A stretch of DNA of 64,000 nucleotides, from the NCBI GenBank assembly GCA_013450215.1, contig JACDSH010000027.1:1-64000 (forward strand), given 5' to 3'. The translations under genes and the position numbers were made by a program. Shown piece by piece: positions 36,942 to 49,261 of this stretch. Positions within the stretch are counted from its first letter, which is position 1. Every line of letters starts with the position of its first letter. Below the pieces are notes generated by a model. It saw only the letters and a list, made by a program, of their open reading frames with translations. It ran no database searches and had not been told where the DNA came from. Origin of the DNA: Nitrosospira sp. (GTDB lineage Bacteria; Pseudomonadota; Gammaproteobacteria; Burkholderiales; Nitrosomonadaceae).

Positions 36942-39530
36942 ATGTCAAGCCAGCATACCCCAATGATGCAGCAATACCTGCGCATCAAGGCACAGCATTC
37001 AGACATGCTGATGTTCTATCGAATGGGGGATTTCTACGAACTTTTTTTTGATGATGCGGAAAAGGCTGCAAGGCTACTTGATATCACATTAACCCGTCGA
37101 GGAGTCTCGGCGGGTGAGCCGATCAAGATGGCGGGTGTGCCATACCACGCTGCCGAGCAGTATTTGGCGAAGCTTGTCAGGATGGGCGAGTCGGTTGCAA
37201 TTTGTGAACAGACTGGTGACCCTGCAACCGCTAAGGGCCCCGTGGAACGTCAGGTCACACGGATCATCACGCCCGGAACGCTGACAGATGCTGCACTGTT
37301 AGAAGAAAAACGTGACTGTGTCCTGTTGGCGATGGTCCTGAATGAGTCCACTCTGGGATTATCCTGGCTTAATCTCGCAGCCGGTCAGTTCTACATCATG
37401 GAGACAACGGCTGATAATCTGGCAAGTGAGTTGGAACGATTGAAGCCATCCGAGGTGCTTCTGCCAGAGTCGATGAAAAACTCTACTTTATTTAACAGTG
37501 TGACAGTGCTCAAAAGTTTAAGCTTTAAGTATCTGCCGGTATGGCAGTTTGATAGTGATGCCGCCGTACGCAATCTTACCCAGCAGTTTGGAACTCGTGA
37601 TCTTTCTGGCTTCGGTTGTGATGACTCCCATCTAGGATTGGGTTCGGCCGGTGCGCTGCTAGAGTATGCACGTCTCACGCAGGGTGCAAGCATCATTCAT
37701 ATTAAGTCGCTGCAAGCTGAGCGAGATAGTGCTTATGTGAGGATGGATGCTGCTACCCGTCGCAATCTAGAAATTTCAGAAACCATACGAGGCGAAGTAT
37801 CCCCCACACTGCTATCACTGCTCGACACCTGTTCAAACAGCATGGGGAGTCGTTTACTTCGGCACTGGTTGCATCACCCGTTACGCGACCAAGCCGTTAT
37901 CCAGCGTCGCCTCGATAGCGTATCTGAATTAATGGGGTCAGCTGGACTAGGACCATATCATGCGGTCCGAGAATGTTTTAAGCGTGTGTCAGATATAGAG
38001 CGGATCACCGCACGGATTGGACTGAAGTCTGCACGTCCAAGGGATTTATCGGGACTGCGTGATAGCTTGAAATGTCTTCCTGAAGTTATGTCGGTAGTTG
38101 CCAACTGTACCAGTGAACGTATCGATGTACTTACGCAAGCAATCATGCCAGACGCTAATCTCACTAGTCTTCTGGAGAGCGCTCTCCGTGAAGAGCCGAG
38201 TGCGGTGCTAAGGGAAGGTGGCGTAATCGCAGACGGCTATGATGATGAGTTGGATGGATTTCGCGCGATACAGAATAACGGTGGTGAATTCCTGGTGCAG
38301 TTGGAGGCACGGGAGAGGGCACGCACAGGCATTGCTACTCTCAGGGTGGAGTATAACCGGGTGCATGGATTCTATATCGAGGTCACTCATGCTCATACTG
38401 AGAAAATTCCTGATGACTACCGGAGGCGGCAGACGCTGAAGAATGCAGAGCGTTATATCACGCCTGAACTTAAGACTTTCGAGGATATGGCACTATCCGC
38501 ACAGGATCGGGCATTGGCACGTGAGAAATTCTTGTATGAGAGCTTGCTAGAATCACTTTTACCATTCATTGATTATTTACAGCGGGTCGCTCGTGCTGTC
38601 GCTGAATTGGATGTGTTGGCTACTTTCGCTGAGCGTTCACTGTTACTTGGTTACACCATGCCGACATTCACCGATTTAGCCAAGATCGAGATCGTGGCGG
38701 GACGTCATCCGGTAGTGGAGGATCAGGTTGAGAACTTCATCGCTAATGATGTGAGTCTCGGTGCTGTGGATAGTGGCAACCGTCAAATGCTCATTATTAC
38801 CGGGCCTAATATGGGGGGGAAGTCCACCTACATGAGGCAGGTGGCATTGATTACATTACTCGCACATTGCGGTAGCTATGTTCCCGCTGATAGTGCATGT
38901 CTTGGCCCACTAGACCAGATATTTACCCGTATCGGCGCATCTGATGACCTTGCCGGCGGGAGATCGACCTTCATGGTTGAGATGACTGAGGCTGCCAATA
39001 TTCTGCATAATGCAACCCAGCAGAGTCTGGTATTGATGGATGAGGTTGGGCGAGGCACTTCCACGTTCGACGGCCTGGCGTTGGCATTTGCAATTGCCCG
39101 TTATTTGCTGGAAAAGAATCGATGCTATACGTTGTTTGCTACCCATTACTTCGAACTGACAAGGCTTACGGAAGAGTTCTCTCAGGCGGTTAATGTGCAT
39201 CTGCAAGCGGTGGAGCATAAACACCATATCGTATTTCTGCATGCGGTCAATGAGGGTCCCGCCAGTCAGAGTTACGGCCTTCAGGTTGCAGCACTCGCTG
39301 GAATCCCAGAGCAGGTCATCAAGGTCGCGAGGACACATCTGATGAAGTTAGAGCAGGAGAATTCAGGCAGGAATCTGCAGGGGGATCTATTCTCAGAAGG
39401 TGTAGTAGCGGCAGAAATGCTGCAGGAGCACCCCGCGTTGCTTAAGTTGCGTATTATCATACCGGACGAGTTAAGTCCGAAAGAGGCGTTGGAGCAGCTC
39501 TATATATTAAAAAAGATTGTGGAGAATTAG
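36942..39530 (+). CDS. mutS: DNA mismatch repair protein MutS
   Basis: 862 residues. The mismatch-reading Phe-x-Glu lies in MGDFYELF (F31, E33). The connector, lever and clamp regions follow, and then the ATPase with Walker [10 protein letters not shown] (about 620), Walker [16 protein letters not shown] and ATHYFELT. The C-terminal tetramerisation segment appears shortened but present ([11 protein letters not shown]). It recognises mismatches and recruits MutL. It is convergent with slyD. Confidence 0.97.
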   Translation: MSSQHTPMMQQYLRIKAQHSDMLMFYRMGDFYELFFDDAEKAARLLDITLTRRGVSAGEPIKMAGVPYHAAEQYLAKLVRMGESVAICEQTGDPATAKGPVERQVTRIITPGTLTDAALLEEKRDCVLLAMVLNESTLGLSWLNLAAGQFYIMETTADNLASELERLKPSEVLLPESMKNSTLFNSVTVLKSLSFKYLPVWQFDSDAAVRNLTQQFGTRDLSGFGCDDSHLGLGSAGALLEYARLTQGASIIHIKSLQAERDSAYVRMDAATRRNLEISETIRGEVSPTLLSLLDTCSNSMGSRLLRHWLHHPLRDQAVIQRRLDSVSELMGSAGLGPYHAVRECFKRVSDIERITARIGLKSARPRDLSGLRDSLKCLPEVMSVVANCTSERIDVLTQAIMPDANLTSLLESALREEPSAVLREGGVIADGYDDELDGFRAIQNNGGEFLVQLEARERARTGIATLRVEYNRVHGFYIEVTHAHTEKIPDDYRRRQTLKNAERYITPELKTFEDMALSAQDRALAREKFLYESLLESLLPFIDYLQRVARAVAELDVLATFAERSLLLGYTMPTFTDLAKIEIVAGRHPVVEDQVENFIANDVSLGAVDSGNRQMLIITGPNMGGKSTYMRQVALITLLAHCGSYVPADSACLGPLDQIFTRIGASDDLAGGRSTFMVEMTEAANILHNATQQSLVLMDEVGRGTSTFDGLALAFAIARYLLEKNRCYTLFATHYFELTRLTEEFSQAVNVHLQAVEHKHHIVFLHAVNEGPASQSYGLQVAALAGIPEQVIKVARTHLMKLEQENSGRNLQGDLFSEGVVAAEMLQEHPALLKLRIIIPDELSPKEALEQLYILKKIVEN

Positions 39531-39586
39531 TAGCGCTGATGGCTCAATTGGGTCACTGACTTAAGGCTGAATCAGATCAAGAAGAA

Positions 39587-40069
39587 TCAGTTCTCGTACC
39601 CATGAGCATCGTGGATATGGCCATGTGAGATTTCTTCAGCCGTGGCGGAGCGCACATCAGTGACTGTACAATTGAAACGTAGTGTCATCCCAGCGAGTGG
39701 ATGATTGCCATCCACCACCACCTTATCGTCAGCAATATCGGTGACGGTGAAGATGATAACGTCATCTGAGTCCTCCTCATCGTCACCCTCGAACTGCATT
39801 CCGACCACGATGTCATCAGGGAACGCATCGCGCGGCTCCATCCGAACTAGGTCGCTATCGTATTCACCAAAGGTATTCGCAGGCTCCATATAGACCAAGC
39901 AGATATGACCGATCTCCTTATTATGGAGGGCCTCTTCCACCATTGGGAAGATGCCATCATAGCCGCCGTGCAAGTAAGTGATCGGAGAACCAGCTTTTTC
40001 TAGAATCTTGCCGGTCGAGTCCGATAGTTCATAACTGAGAGATACGACGGTATTCTTGACGATGCGCAT
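39587..40069 (-). CDS. slyD: FKBP-type peptidyl-prolyl isomerase SlyD
   Basis: 160 residues from the internal ATG at 40069 (MRIVKNTVVSLSYEL; GGAAAC upstream); the frame extends to 40129, but that part is unlike the family. An FKBP domain split by an insert-in-flap chaperone domain (GGYDGIFPMVEEALHNKEIG and EPRDAFPDD) identifies SlyD. The usual long His/Cys-rich metal-binding tail is reduced to a short HGHIHDAHG segment, so nickel delivery is probably weak. It folds proteins and isomerises prolyl bonds in the cytoplasm. Confidence 0.92.
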   Translation of the reverse strand: MRIVKNTVVSLSYELSDSTGKILEKAGSPITYLHGGYDGIFPMVEEALHNKEIGHICLVYMEPANTFGEYDSDLVRMEPRDAFPDDIVVGMQFEGDDEEDSDDVIIFTVTDIADDKVVVDGNHPLAGMTLRFNCTVTDVRSATAEEISHGHIHDAHGYEN

Positions 40070-40276
40070 GTTGTTTCCGTGTGTGAGTTGATGAATATGC
40101 AACCAGATCCTGCCAAAGTAGCCAGCCAATTTTAAAAGATTTAGGGCAGCATTGTATCAGCAGTATATTTTAGAGTCATCGCAAATAGTGTACCCACAGC
40201 TACTGAGATATCACGAATAGTCTGGGTACCAGATCAGCAACTCGACATGTGAAGTGAGCACTGAAAGATCGGGATT

Positions 40277-40867
40277 TCAAGGTCTATATTGCATTATCAG
40301 TTTTTTTACGGGTGCAAAACTACGGCGGTGCTCGCTGGAGATACCATGCTTTTGCAATGCGATGATATGCGCAGCGGTGGGGTATCCCTTGTGCCGATCG
40401 AACCCATAGTGCGGAAAGTCTTGATGCAGCCTCATCATCTCAGCATCGCGTGCAGTCTTAGCCAGGATCGATGCTGCTGAAATCTCAGGAATCAGGCTAT
40501 CTCCGCGGATGATTGTCTGGATTGGGAAATTTAGGTAGGGTCTGTGGTTTCCGTCCACTAGCACCTGATCGGGAGTGAATGTCAGGCTTTCTACGGCCCT
40601 CTTCATCGCCAGTAAGCTCGCTTGCAAAATATTCAATTGGTCAATCTCATCCACGGATGCAGAGGCAATAGCCCATGCTATGGAGTGTGTCTTGATGGCT
40701 ATTTCTAATTTAGTTCGGATTTTTTCACTCAGCTTCTTGGAGTCTGCCAGACCCTCTATCCGGTAGTCCGGGTTGAGTACCACACAAGCAGCGAACACGG
40801 GTCCCGCAAGCGGCCCTCTGCCAGCCTCATCAACGCCGCAGATCCAGGTGTGTTTTTCGATTGGCAA
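40277..40867 (-). CDS. rnhB: Ribonuclease HII
   Basis: 196 residues. The catalytic Asp-Glu pair is in [15 protein letters not shown] (D13, E14), with further acidic residues at [10 protein letters not shown] and [12 protein letters not shown]. It removes ribonucleotides from DNA. It lies 36 bp after fabZ. In most related bacteria lpxA and lpxB separate these two genes; here neither is present. Confidence 0.96.
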   Translation of the reverse strand: MPIEKHTWICGVDEAGRGPLAGPVFAACVVLNPDYRIEGLADSKKLSEKIRTKLEIAIKTHSIAWAIASASVDEIDQLNILQASLLAMKRAVESLTFTPDQVLVDGNHRPYLNFPIQTIIRGDSLIPEISAASILAKTARDAEMMRLHQDFPHYGFDRHKGYPTAAHIIALQKHGISSEHRRSFAPVKKLIMQYRP

Positions 40868-40903
40868 CGCTACTGATCTCTAGTTATCTGATTAAGCTCG
40901 TAA

Positions 40904-41383
40904 CTAGATACTCCTCATCGTGCACATCAGTTCAGCCTCTGCGGCAATCTGACCCGCCACTTCTGCACGAGCAGAGTACTTCCAGATACCTCTGACTTGC
41001 CGTGTGATGGAGACCTTGAGAAGCAACTGATCACCCGGCTGTATCGGTCTTTTGAAGCGGGCGCCATCTATCCCGACAAAATAATAAATTGAGTCATTAT
41101 CTGCTTTCACTCCAGCAGTCTTGAGTGTCAAGATTGCTGCAGCCTGAGCTAGCGCTTCAATGATCAGTACGCCAGGCATGACAGGATGATGGGGGAAATG
41201 GCCAACAAAGAATGGTTCATTGATAGTTACATTCTTGAGTGCGACGATATCCTTACCGGATTCGCAAGAGAGCACCCGGTCCACCAGTAAGAAGGGATAT
41301 CGGTGTGGTAGGTACTCCAGAATTTCATGAATATCCATGGCTGTCGTGGTCTCACCTGTTAGGTCTTTGGTTTCCTTTTCCAT
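40904..41383 (-). CDS. fabZ: 3-hydroxyacyl-ACP dehydratase FabZ
   Basis: 159 residues of the hot-dog fold: [13 protein letters not shown] and the active-site [19 protein letters not shown] helix with His near residue 62 and Glu 14 residues later. It dehydrates hydroxyacyl-ACP in every fatty-acid cycle. It begins 2 bp after skp. The usual intervening lpxD is missing, so FabZ here sits in an envelope operon stripped of its lipid A genes. Confidence 0.96.
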   Translation of the reverse strand: MEKETKDLTGETTTAMDIHEILEYLPHRYPFLLVDRVLSCESGKDIVALKNVTINEPFFVGHFPHHPVMPGVLIIEALAQAAAILTLKTAGVKADNDSIYYFVGIDGARFKRPIQPGDQLLLKVSITRQVRGIWKYSARAEVAGQIAAEAELMCTMRSI

Positions 41384-41385
41384 GA

Positions 41386-41934
41386 TTATTTGTCGGCCAG
41401 TGCTTTAATAACTTTATCGGTAATATCGATGCGCTGGCTCCGGTAGACTGAATCCTGCAACTGCAGGATCAGGTCGTACTTCTCTGCCTCCGCGATCGAC
41501 TGAATGATCTTGCTAGCATTCACTTGAATAACAGCGAACTCGTCATTCTGACGCAGACTCAGATCTTCTCGCAACTGCCTTTGTGCTCGCTGAAACTCAC
41601 GGTTGAGGTTCGCGAGTTCACGTTCCTTGCCGCGACGATCTATCTCTTGGAGTGACGTTCCCTCTTTCTCTAATTGTTCCTGCAGAACTTTGATCTGAGA
41701 GGTCATTTTTTTGAGTTCCTGATCACGTGGCAGGAACTCCTTCTCTATCTTCTTCTGAGCCCGTATTGCTGGAGCTGATTCGATTAGGACTCTCTCGGTA
41801 TTGACGATGCCTATCTTGATCTCAGCCGCATTGAGGCTGCTGGGGATCGCGATCGATGCAATGACCATGCAGGCAGCGGTTAAAATTTGTTGGTATTGGG
41901 TTATCTCTTTCAATTTTTTCTCCTGATGGACCAT
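41386..41934 (-). CDS. skp: Periplasmic chaperone Skp (OmpH)
   Basis: 182 residues. A signal peptide ends near [11 protein letters not shown]; it is followed by long charged helices (about 55-145) forming the tentacle coiled coils, with the conserved [11 protein letters not shown] strand near the mature N-terminus. Skp trimers carry unfolded outer-membrane proteins across the periplasm to the BAM complex. It starts 8 bp after bamA, consistent with coupled expression. Confidence 0.94.
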   Translation of the reverse strand: MVHQEKKLKEITQYQQILTAACMVIASIAIPSSLNAAEIKIGIVNTERVLIESAPAIRAQKKIEKEFLPRDQELKKMTSQIKVLQEQLEKEGTSLQEIDRRGKERELANLNREFQRAQRQLREDLSLRQNDEFAVIQVNASKIIQSIAEAEKYDLILQLQDSVYRSQRIDITDKVIKALADK

Positions 41935-41942
41935 TCAAAAAT

Positions 41943-44231
41943 TTAAAATTGCTGACCAAATTGGAATTGGAATATCTGCAGCCTATCACCAGGTTGGTCA
42001 TTCAGTGGCTGTGCGAGACTCACTTTGAGAGGACCCATCGGCGAGATCCACATAACAGCAAGCCCAGTGGAGTAACGCATCCCTTCATTTATTTTGAATT
42101 TTGCAGAGCCACCCGGGCCAAATACTGTACCACCATCCAAGAAGAGACTCAGTCGTACTGACCGGTCATTCTTCATGCCGGGTAAAGGAAACATCAGTTC
42201 CGCACTTCCGACCACGCGCTCAGTTCCGCCGAGAGGTCTGCCGAGTTCGTCACGTGGACCCAGTGCACTAATGTAGTAGCCACGAACCGATGTGTTGCCG
42301 CCAGCAAAGAAATTTTTGAAGAATGCCAAGTTTTGTCCATTATAACCGTCACCTTTCCCGAGTTCACCATGCAGCATCACAGTAAAATCTTTTGAGATTG
42401 GGAGAAACCACTTGAGAGCGTAGTTTGCCTTGTAGTACTGAAGATCACCTCCTGGAACACCTGCTTCGAGACTTACTCGGTGAGTGGTTCCACTGGTTGT
42501 CCAGATGGCGCTGTCACGACCGTCACGTGACCAACTGAGTGTCACTGGAAGATTAGTGGTGATCTGACCAAATTCTGTCACAAAATCTTTATTACGTTGG
42601 ACTGGACCAGCATTCTTTATATTCGTTTGCTCTGCACCAAACCCAACGCCGATGGTATCATTTTCATTAACTGGGATGCCATACCGTAGGCCAGCACCGG
42701 TCGTGGCGGTATGAAATCCACCCGCTAGTTGATTAAATGCACCCATATTAAGGTCACGTTGATAAATATCAAAACCAGCACTGATACCATCCTTAGTGAA
42801 GTAGGGATTTGTGTATGAGAGTGAGTACACCTTATTAATTTGTCCGGTGCTGACATTGAGGGCAACATTCTTCCCGCTACCGAAGATATTGTCCTGAGCG
42901 ACAGAAGCGCTTAGTATGAGGCCTTGCTGCTGGGCGTAGCCTGCTCCAAACATAACAGCGCCAGTAGGCCTCTCCTTCACCGCAATATCGATATCGACCT
43001 GATCACTGACCCCCGGAACTGCTGGTGTTTCCAAAGAGACTTCAGTAAAAAAATTCAGTCTATCGATTCGTATCTTGGACTGAGCAATCTTGGCAGTTGA
43101 GTACCATCCACCTTCGAATTGACGCATCTCTCGCCGTATCACTTCATCGCGAGTGCGATCATTGCCGGTGACGTTAATACGCCTTACGTAGACCCGGCGG
43201 CCTGGATCAATGAAGAAGGTGAATCCTACCTGTTTTTTTTCCTTATCGACTTCCGGCGATGCATTGACATTAGCAAATGCATATCCATCATTTCCCAGTC
43301 GGTCGGTAATGAGCTTGACTGATTCAGTCAGTTTCTCACGTGAGAATACCTGACCAGGAGCAAGCTGGATGAGTTTACGTATCTCTTCTTCCGGCACTAG
43401 CATCTCACCCGCCAGCTTGACCTCTGAAACTGTGTGGCTCGCCCCCTCCGTAATATTTATTGTGATATAAATATCCTGCATATCTGGCGTGATAGAGACT
43501 TGGGTGGAATCTATGAGGAGTTCCAGATAGCCTCGGTTCAGATAGTAGGATCGCAGTGATTCTAGGTCCCCACCTAGTTTCTGTTTTGAATATTGATCAT
43601 CCTTGCTAAACCATGTCAGTAGGCCGGGGGTTCTGAGTGTAAGCTGGCTCAGCAATTCCTTCTCATTGAAGGCATTGTTTCCGACGATATTGATCTTACG
43701 TATCTTTGCAACCTGACCCTCATCGATATTAAAGTCAATGGCGACACGGTTACGTTCTAGGGGTGTGGTCGTTGTGGTGATCTTTACGGCGTATCTGCCA
43801 CGACTGAGATACTGCTGCTTTATTTCTTGCTCTGCCCGTTCCAGCATTGAACGATCAAAGATGCGAGACTCCGTTAATCCGGCCTGCTTAAGACCATCTT
43901 TTAATTTGCTCTTCTCGAATTCTTTGGCACCGATTATATTGATTTGTGCGATGGCGGGACGCTCTTCCAGCACCACGAGAAGGACCCCATTATCTGACTC
44001 CAGTCTGACATCTTTGAAGAAACCGGTTGCATAGAGAGCCTTGATGGCAGCGGCTGCCTTCTCATCGTCTAGCGTGTCTCCCACCTTGATCGGTAGATAG
44101 CTGAAAACGGTCCCTGCTTCGGTACGCTGTATGCCCTCCACCCGGATATCCTTCACCACAAAAGGTTCGATCGCCCATGAGACCGATGAACAGAAGGAGA
44201 TGGCAAGTGCGGCCAGGTACTTGACTTTCAT
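41943..44231 (-). CDS. bamA: Outer-membrane protein assembly factor BamA
   Basis: 762 residues. A signal peptide (to about SWA-IEPF) is followed by five POTRA domains (about 25-425) and a 16-strand barrel (about 450-762) containing the lid-lock GTNTSVRGY-like motif [12 protein letters not shown]. The protein ends in phenylalanine (FQFGQQF), as outer-membrane barrels do. BamA inserts beta-barrel proteins and is essential. Its integrity shows that this organism keeps a working outer membrane. Confidence 0.97.
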   Translation of the reverse strand: MKVKYLAALAISFCSSVSWAIEPFVVKDIRVEGIQRTEAGTVFSYLPIKVGDTLDDEKAAAAIKALYATGFFKDVRLESDNGVLLVVLEERPAIAQINIIGAKEFEKSKLKDGLKQAGLTESRIFDRSMLERAEQEIKQQYLSRGRYAVKITTTTTPLERNRVAIDFNIDEGQVAKIRKINIVGNNAFNEKELLSQLTLRTPGLLTWFSKDDQYSKQKLGGDLESLRSYYLNRGYLELLIDSTQVSITPDMQDIYITINITEGASHTVSEVKLAGEMLVPEEEIRKLIQLAPGQVFSREKLTESVKLITDRLGNDGYAFANVNASPEVDKEKKQVGFTFFIDPGRRVYVRRINVTGNDRTRDEVIRREMRQFEGGWYSTAKIAQSKIRIDRLNFFTEVSLETPAVPGVSDQVDIDIAVKERPTGAVMFGAGYAQQQGLILSASVAQDNIFGSGKNVALNVSTGQINKVYSLSYTNPYFTKDGISAGFDIYQRDLNMGAFNQLAGGFHTATTGAGLRYGIPVNENDTIGVGFGAEQTNIKNAGPVQRNKDFVTEFGQITTNLPVTLSWSRDGRDSAIWTTSGTTHRVSLEAGVPGGDLQYYKANYALKWFLPISKDFTVMLHGELGKGDGYNGQNLAFFKNFFAGGNTSVRGYYISALGPRDELGRPLGGTERVVGSAELMFPLPGMKNDRSVRLSLFLDGGTVFGPGGSAKFKINEGMRYSTGLAVMWISPMGPLKVSLAQPLNDQPGDRLQIFQFQFGQQF

Positions 44232-44233
44232 TT

Positions 44234-45601
44234 TTAACTTGAGACAAGCCGGCTGATGTCGTTATATAGCGCACAAGCCATCAGGGCAAAGAGTAGAGCC
44301 ATCCCGATCCGCTGTCCCATTTCCATCGCATGGTCAGAGAGTGGGCTGCCTTTGACGATTTCAATTGCATAGTATAGAAGATGTCCCCCATCCAGTATCG
44401 GGATAGGCAAGAGATTCAGAACCCCAAGGCTAATACTGATCAGTGCAAGGAATCCTAGATAAGGGGCCAACCCCATTTGCGCTGACTGGCCAGCATAATC
44501 GGCAATTGTAATGGGTCCACTGACATTTTTCCACGATACCTCCCCAGCCACCATCTTCCCCAACATTCGTAGCGTAAATATGGATGTTTCCCAGGTTCTT
44601 TCCATCGCCTTAATCATTGATACGCCTAACGGATAACTGGTCTTTACCAGCAGCCCTTCAAATTCAGAAGGATCAATTTTTGGCGCAATACCGATCTTGC
44701 CAATCTTCTCGTTTTTCTCCGTGACCGTATCTGGAGTGACCTGGATATCGAGGACAGAATTTCCGCGATGAATTTCTAGCATGAGTGGCTGACCCGGGTT
44801 GCCTCGTATCTGGCCAACCAAATCTTCCCAGCTTGTAATCTGTTCATCATTTACCGATAGAATTTCATCATCGGCTAACAGACCGGCACGACTACCCGCA
44901 CCCTCTGGTGTCACTTGTGCAATGATGGGTCTTATTGCGGGTTGGTAAATATTCAGTCCGATCTTCTTCAGAAAATCCCCATCGAGATCATCGGCTTGAA
45001 AGTCACTTAAATCTAGATTGCGCCAACCGATTTCCCCCCGCTGGTTGAGAGTCTCGACGGTGACTACTGGAGATTTGTCCACGACCTGTTCTAATAGTAT
45101 CCAGCGCGCATCCTGCCAGGTCGACACAGGCTCAGTACCAATCTTCACGATGGTCTCCCCGGCTTCAAATCCCGCAAATGCTGCCGGCGTTGCGGGTGTT
45201 ACCGGGCCTAGGACTGGCTTCATTCCGCTGACGCCGAGCATGAATAGAAAGCAATAGAGCAGGATAGCCAGTATAAAGTTAGCGATGGGCCCCGCGGCGA
45301 CTATAGCGATACGACGTGCGACTGATTTTCGGTTAAACGATCGTGGTAAATCTTCAGGTGCGACCTCGCCCTCACGCTCATCTAGCATCTTGACATAACC
45401 GCCGAGCGGAAAAGCAGCGATCACCCATTCGGTCTGATCCTTACCCCATTTTTTCTTAAGTAGGGGCCGACCAAATCCAATAGAGAATCGAAGGACCTTT
45501 ACCCCGCAACAGCGTGCAACTAGGTAGTGACCAAACTCATGGAAAATAATCAGCACACCCAGTGCGACTACGAAAGAAATGATCGTGAGGGGGATCGTCA
45601 T
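44234..45601 (-). CDS. rseP: Site-2 protease RseP
   Basis: 455 residues from ATG 45601 ([10 protein letters not shown]); the frame extends to 45649 without family similarity. The zinc motif is HEFGH (residues 21-25) in the first membrane helix, two PDZ domains lie in the periplasmic middle, and the third zinc ligand motif [12 protein letters not shown] is near the C-terminus. It cleaves anti-sigma factor RseA to release sigma-E, and remnant signal peptides. It lies 2 bp upstream of bamA. Confidence 0.95.
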   Translation of the reverse strand: MTIPLTIISFVVALGVLIIFHEFGHYLVARCCGVKVLRFSIGFGRPLLKKKWGKDQTEWVIAAFPLGGYVKMLDEREGEVAPEDLPRSFNRKSVARRIAIVAAGPIANFILAILLYCFLFMLGVSGMKPVLGPVTPATPAAFAGFEAGETIVKIGTEPVSTWQDARWILLEQVVDKSPVVTVETLNQRGEIGWRNLDLSDFQADDLDGDFLKKIGLNIYQPAIRPIIAQVTPEGAGSRAGLLADDEILSVNDEQITSWEDLVGQIRGNPGQPLMLEIHRGNSVLDIQVTPDTVTEKNEKIGKIGIAPKIDPSEFEGLLVKTSYPLGVSMIKAMERTWETSIFTLRMLGKMVAGEVSWKNVSGPITIADYAGQSAQMGLAPYLGFLALISISLGVLNLLPIPILDGGHLLYYAIEIVKGSPLSDHAMEMGQRIGMALLFALMACALYNDISRLVSS

Positions 45602-45766
45602 GCGATTGAGTCGATGTGGGTATTTCGAAGGAAGATTTCCAGACAGCAATCTGGATTTTTTAGACTTTCTAATTCCTGACTAGCAGGGATATGCGAGCGG
45701 GCTGAGTATAGAGTGACCAGGAAGGACGAGGTCGGGGTCTTCTTGGAGGATAATATTCCTGACACT

Positions 45767-46954
45767 TTACACCAGGGAAGACAGCCAATCATGCGCTGTT
45801 TCACGTGCTTCTCGGTCTGCTTCCAAGACATCTTCCAGACTGGCGATATCTTTGCGACTGACCGACTGCATGACCTGTTCGATCATGATAGGAATTGCGG
45901 TAAATGGCATGCGACGCTTCAGAAATGATTCCACCGCCACCTCGTTAGCAGCATTAAGGATGGCCGGTGTGCTGCCTCCAGCTGCAAGGGCTTGGTAGGC
46001 AAGCCCTAGACAGGGGAATCGTTTGAAGTCAGGCGCTTCAAAATTGAGCCGACCAATCTTAAACATGTCCAGAGATGCTACCTCCGTTTCAATCCGATCA
46101 GGGAGTCCCAAGGCATGAGCGATCGGGGTGCGCATATCAGGGTTACCGAGTTGCGCGAGTACCGAACCATCTACATACTCGACCATGGAATGGATGACGC
46201 TTTGGGGATGGATCACGACCTGAATTTTCTCAGGTGCTGCGTTAAACAGCCAATGGGCCTCAATCACCTCCAGCCCCTTGTTCATCATGGTTGCAGAATC
46301 AACTGAAATCTTTTTTCCCATAACCCAGTTGGGGTGAGCGCAGGCTTGTTCTGGTGTGACCTGTTCCAGTGATGCTAAGGATGATTGTCGGAATGGCCCG
46401 CCAGATGCAGTCAGTAAAATCCGACGTACCCCGACCGCGGCTAGGTCACCGGTGAAGTGGTGTGGTAGTGATTGGAAGATGGCGTTATGTTCGCTATCAA
46501 TCGGCAGCAGTGTTGCATGATGCTGCTTTACCACGTCCATAAAGATGCGGCCCGCCATCACCAGGGTCTCCTTATTGGCAAGCAGCACATTCTTACCGGC
46601 CCTTGCAGCCGCAAAGGTGGGACGTATGCCGGCGGCACCTACGATGGCGGCCATCACGGTATCTACTTCGGGTAGCGATGCAACCTTCTCCAGCGATTCA
46701 ACTCCCCACATCACCTCGGTTGCGATTCCTGCTTCACGAATCGCCATCTGCAACTTCTCTCCACTGCCTTTATCCAACATGACCGCATAACGAGGCCGGA
46801 AGAGGCGGCACTGCTCAAGCATTTTTTCAATACTATGGTTAGCAGTGAGAGCAATAATCTGAAATCGATTGGGGTGGCGTGTGACCACGTCCAGCGTACT
46901 CACGCCGATACTGCCGGTTGAGCCGAGGATGGTCAGATGGCGAATGCTAGGCAT
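45767..46954 (-). CDS. dxr: 1-deoxy-D-xylulose 5-phosphate reductoisomerase
   Basis: 395 residues. NADPH-binding [13 protein letters not shown] at the N-terminus, [11 protein letters not shown], the metal/substrate motif [11 protein letters not shown], and [13 protein letters not shown] are complete. It is the first committed enzyme of the MEP isoprenoid pathway, feeding undecaprenyl and quinone synthesis. Located between cdsA (3-bp gap upstream) and rseP (165-bp gap downstream). Confidence 0.97.
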   Translation of the reverse strand: MPSIRHLTILGSTGSIGVSTLDVVTRHPNRFQIIALTANHSIEKMLEQCRLFRPRYAVMLDKGSGEKLQMAIREAGIATEVMWGVESLEKVASLPEVDTVMAAIVGAAGIRPTFAAARAGKNVLLANKETLVMAGRIFMDVVKQHHATLLPIDSEHNAIFQSLPHHFTGDLAAVGVRRILLTASGGPFRQSSLASLEQVTPEQACAHPNWVMGKKISVDSATMMNKGLEVIEAHWLFNAAPEKIQVVIHPQSVIHSMVEYVDGSVLAQLGNPDMRTPIAHALGLPDRIETEVASLDMFKIGRLNFEAPDFKRFPCLGLAYQALAAGGSTPAILNAANEVAVESFLKRRMPFTAIPIMIEQVMQSVSRKDIASLEDVLEADREARETAHDWLSSLV

Positions 46955-46957
46955 AAT

Positions 46958-47773
46958 TTAGGCAGTAAATATCAGCAACGCTAGAACAGCAGTAGGCAGG
47001 GTTGAGGTGAGTGCATCAATCCGATCAAGTATACCACCGTGGCCGGGTAAAATATTGCCGCTATCCTTGACACCGGCATGGCGTTTCATTAGTGATTCAA
47101 ACAGATCGCCGATGATTCCCAGAATGACAAGGCCAAGCAGTAATGGCAGTAACAATACGACCCGGGCTTCCTCTCCAGCCATCTGGCTCCAGACAAACGC
47201 ATAGACAGAGACTGCCACCAATGCACCCGCCACCCCCTCCCAGGTCTTGCCTGGGCTGATGCCTGGTGCGAGCTTATGCTTGCCATATGCGCGTCCTGCA
47301 AAATATGCTGCGGTATCAGAGATCCAGATGGCCGCCATAAAACCCAGCAGCAAGAGTGGACTGATGGCGCGTAATTGGTAGAGTGCTAGACCGGTTGGCA
47401 GTAGCAGTAGCCAGCCTATTATGCACATCAGAAGGGGGCTCTTAATCGGGTAGTTCGATTTCAGAAGGGCTGGCGCAGCTATTATCCAAAATAACAGTGA
47501 TGCGGCATAGAGCCATAGGAATGAGGTCGTGTAGGGGTCGATCAGAACCGCACGGCTCAATATATACAGCAGCTCCCCACCCAGCAAGACGGTCAACATC
47601 AGGTAAATAGTCGAGTGGGTAGCTGAGAACTTCCCAAGCTTACTCCACTCCACTGCCCCAGTCAGCACTAGGGTGAGCAGCACTGCCATCCAGAAGATAG
47701 GCGACAAATAAAACAGAGCCGACAGAAACAGGATCAGCGCGATGACAGCGGTTAGAGTGCGGGTTTTAAGCAT
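46958..47773 (-). CDS. cdsA: Phosphatidate cytidylyltransferase
   Basis: 271 residues with about seven membrane helices. The C-terminal signature KRHAGVKDSGNILPGHGGIL and the preceding ISDTAAYFAGRAYGKHKLAP identify CdsA. It makes CDP-diacylglycerol, the precursor of all major phospholipids, in the inner membrane. Confidence 0.96.
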   Translation of the reverse strand: MLKTRTLTAVIALILFLSALFYLSPIFWMAVLLTLVLTGAVEWSKLGKFSATHSTIYLMLTVLLGGELLYILSRAVLIDPYTTSFLWLYAASLLFWIIAAPALLKSNYPIKSPLLMCIIGWLLLLPTGLALYQLRAISPLLLLGFMAAIWISDTAAYFAGRAYGKHKLAPGISPGKTWEGVAGALVAVSVYAFVWSQMAGEEARVVLLLPLLLGLVILGIIGDLFESLMKRHAGVKDSGNILPGHGGILDRIDALTSTLPTAVLALLIFTA

Positions 47774-47823
47774 GGATAATGGGGTCCCAACTCAGAGATT
47801 CACCGGTTGGGATTTTGCGAGTG

Positions 47824-48621
47824 TTAGGCCTGCTCAGTGGCCTCAAACCTTCTCGCTCCTTCTGTAGACGATGAGACTTCAATTTGCTCGCTGGTGCGGC
47901 CGAAGCGGCGCTCCCGCTGCTGGTATGACTCGATGGCAAGGTCCAACGCCCTAGCATCGAAATCTGGCCACAGGGTATCGGTGAAGTAGAGTTCGGTATA
48001 GGCTAATTGCCATAACAGAAAGTTGCTGATGCGCTTCTCACCGCCGGTCCGGATGAATAGATCCGGTTCAGGTGCATAGCTCATTGCGAAGTGTGGCATC
48101 AGGTCTTCTTCCTCGAAACTGTGGGCTGATTCAGGGCGTTGAGAGAGCATTTTACGAGTCGCCTGCATGATGTCCCACCGTCCACCATAATTGGCCGCAA
48201 CCGTAAGTGTAAGATTAGTATTGGCAGCGGTCAGCCTTTCTCCATTGCGGATGAATTCAATTATTTTCGGCTCGAACTGCGATAAGTCGCCAACCACTTT
48301 GAATCGGATGCCATTCTCATGTAGCTTGCCGACCTCCTGCTCCAACGCGACCATGAAGAGTTGCATCAGGACAGAGATTTCAGCCTTCGGCCTGCGCCAG
48401 TTCTCGCTACTGAAAGCGAATAATGTGAGATAACCGATTTCCCGTTCAGCGCAGGCCTTGACGATGCCTCTTACTGTATCCATCGCCTGTTTATGCCCTG
48501 CGACTCGCGGCAAGAAGCGGTTCTTAGCCCATCGACCATTCCCGTCCATGATGATTGCAACATGACGGGGAATGATTCCGGTCTTGGGTATCTCGAGGGT
48601 TGAGCTAATATTTATGGGCAT
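47824..48621 (-). CDS. uppS: Undecaprenyl diphosphate synthase (cis-prenyltransferase)
   Basis: 265 residues. The N-terminal [16 protein letters not shown] (catalytic D26), the SSENWRRP motif and the C-terminal [19 protein letters not shown] motif are intact. It synthesises the C55 lipid carrier for peptidoglycan and other surface polymers. It lies 18 bp after frr and 50 bp before cdsA. Confidence 0.96.
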   Translation of the reverse strand: MPINISSTLEIPKTGIIPRHVAIIMDGNGRWAKNRFLPRVAGHKQAMDTVRGIVKACAEREIGYLTLFAFSSENWRRPKAEISVLMQLFMVALEQEVGKLHENGIRFKVVGDLSQFEPKIIEFIRNGERLTAANTNLTLTVAANYGGRWDIMQATRKMLSQRPESAHSFEEEDLMPHFAMSYAPEPDLFIRTGGEKRISNFLLWQLAYTELYFTDTLWPDFDARALDLAIESYQQRERRFGRTSEQIEVSSSTEGARRFEATEQA

Positions 48622-48639
48622 GAGGAATACAGTTCAAAA

Positions 48640-49197
48640 TCAAACTGCCATTAACTCGACTTCCTTGATTTGCAGCATCTTGTCGATCTCGAGAATATGT
48701 CGGTCTGTGAGCTTCTGAATTTCATCCTGCCCCCGTCTCTCGTCATCCTCTGCGACCTTCTTCTCTTTGAGTAGTTCCTTCAGGTGAGTATTGGCATCGC
48801 GCCGGATATTGCGCATCGCTATGCGCGCATCCTCAGCCTCGTGCTTGACGATCTTGGTGAGATCACGTCGGCGTTCCTCGGTTAGAGAGGGCATTGGTAC
48901 CCTGATCACCTCTCCAATCGTCATCGGGTTTAGTCCTAAGTCTGAGTCGCGAATTGCTTTTTCAACCACACCCAGCATCTTCTTCTCCCAGGGAGAGACA
49001 CCAATAGTACGGGCATCTATCAAATTAACATTGGCCACCTGGTTGATTGGCATGGGGGTGCCATAGTAATCCACGTTGATATGGTCGAGTAGACCGGTAT
49101 GAGCACGACCGGTTCGAACCTTTCCTAGATCAACTTTCAATGCTTCTAGGCTTTTCTGCATTTTTTGTTCTGCTGCTTTCTTGATGTCAGCGATCAT
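48640..49197 (-). CDS. frr: Ribosome recycling factor
   Basis: 185 residues from ATG 49197 ([16 protein letters not shown]), the family's usual start and length; the frame continues upstream to 49293. The [17 protein letters not shown] and [15 protein letters not shown] segments are diagnostic. With EF-G it splits post-termination ribosomes. Confidence 0.97.
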   Translation of the reverse strand: MIADIKKAAEQKMQKSLEALKVDLGKVRTGRAHTGLLDHINVDYYGTPMPINQVANVNLIDARTIGVSPWEKKMLGVVEKAIRDSDLGLNPMTIGEVIRVPMPSLTEERRRDLTKIVKHEAEDARIAMRNIRRDANTHLKELLKEKKVAEDDERRGQDEIQKLTDRHILEIDKMLQIKEVELMAV

Positions 49198-49261
49198 GAT
49201 ATTTATCTCGTGCGAAAAGATTAGAAATAAAAACCTACACTGTCTTGCTGTTCGTAGCGAC

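Noticed and set aside
40130-40276. TACCCA/TGGGTA inverted repeat between slyD and rnhB
   Set aside because: Arms are only 6 bp and widely spaced with no T-run; within chance expectation.
45598-45831. 77-residue frame between dxr and rseP
   Set aside because: It overlaps the dxr C-terminus out of frame and has no ribosome site or homology that I recognise; the dxr-rseP gap probably holds no gene.
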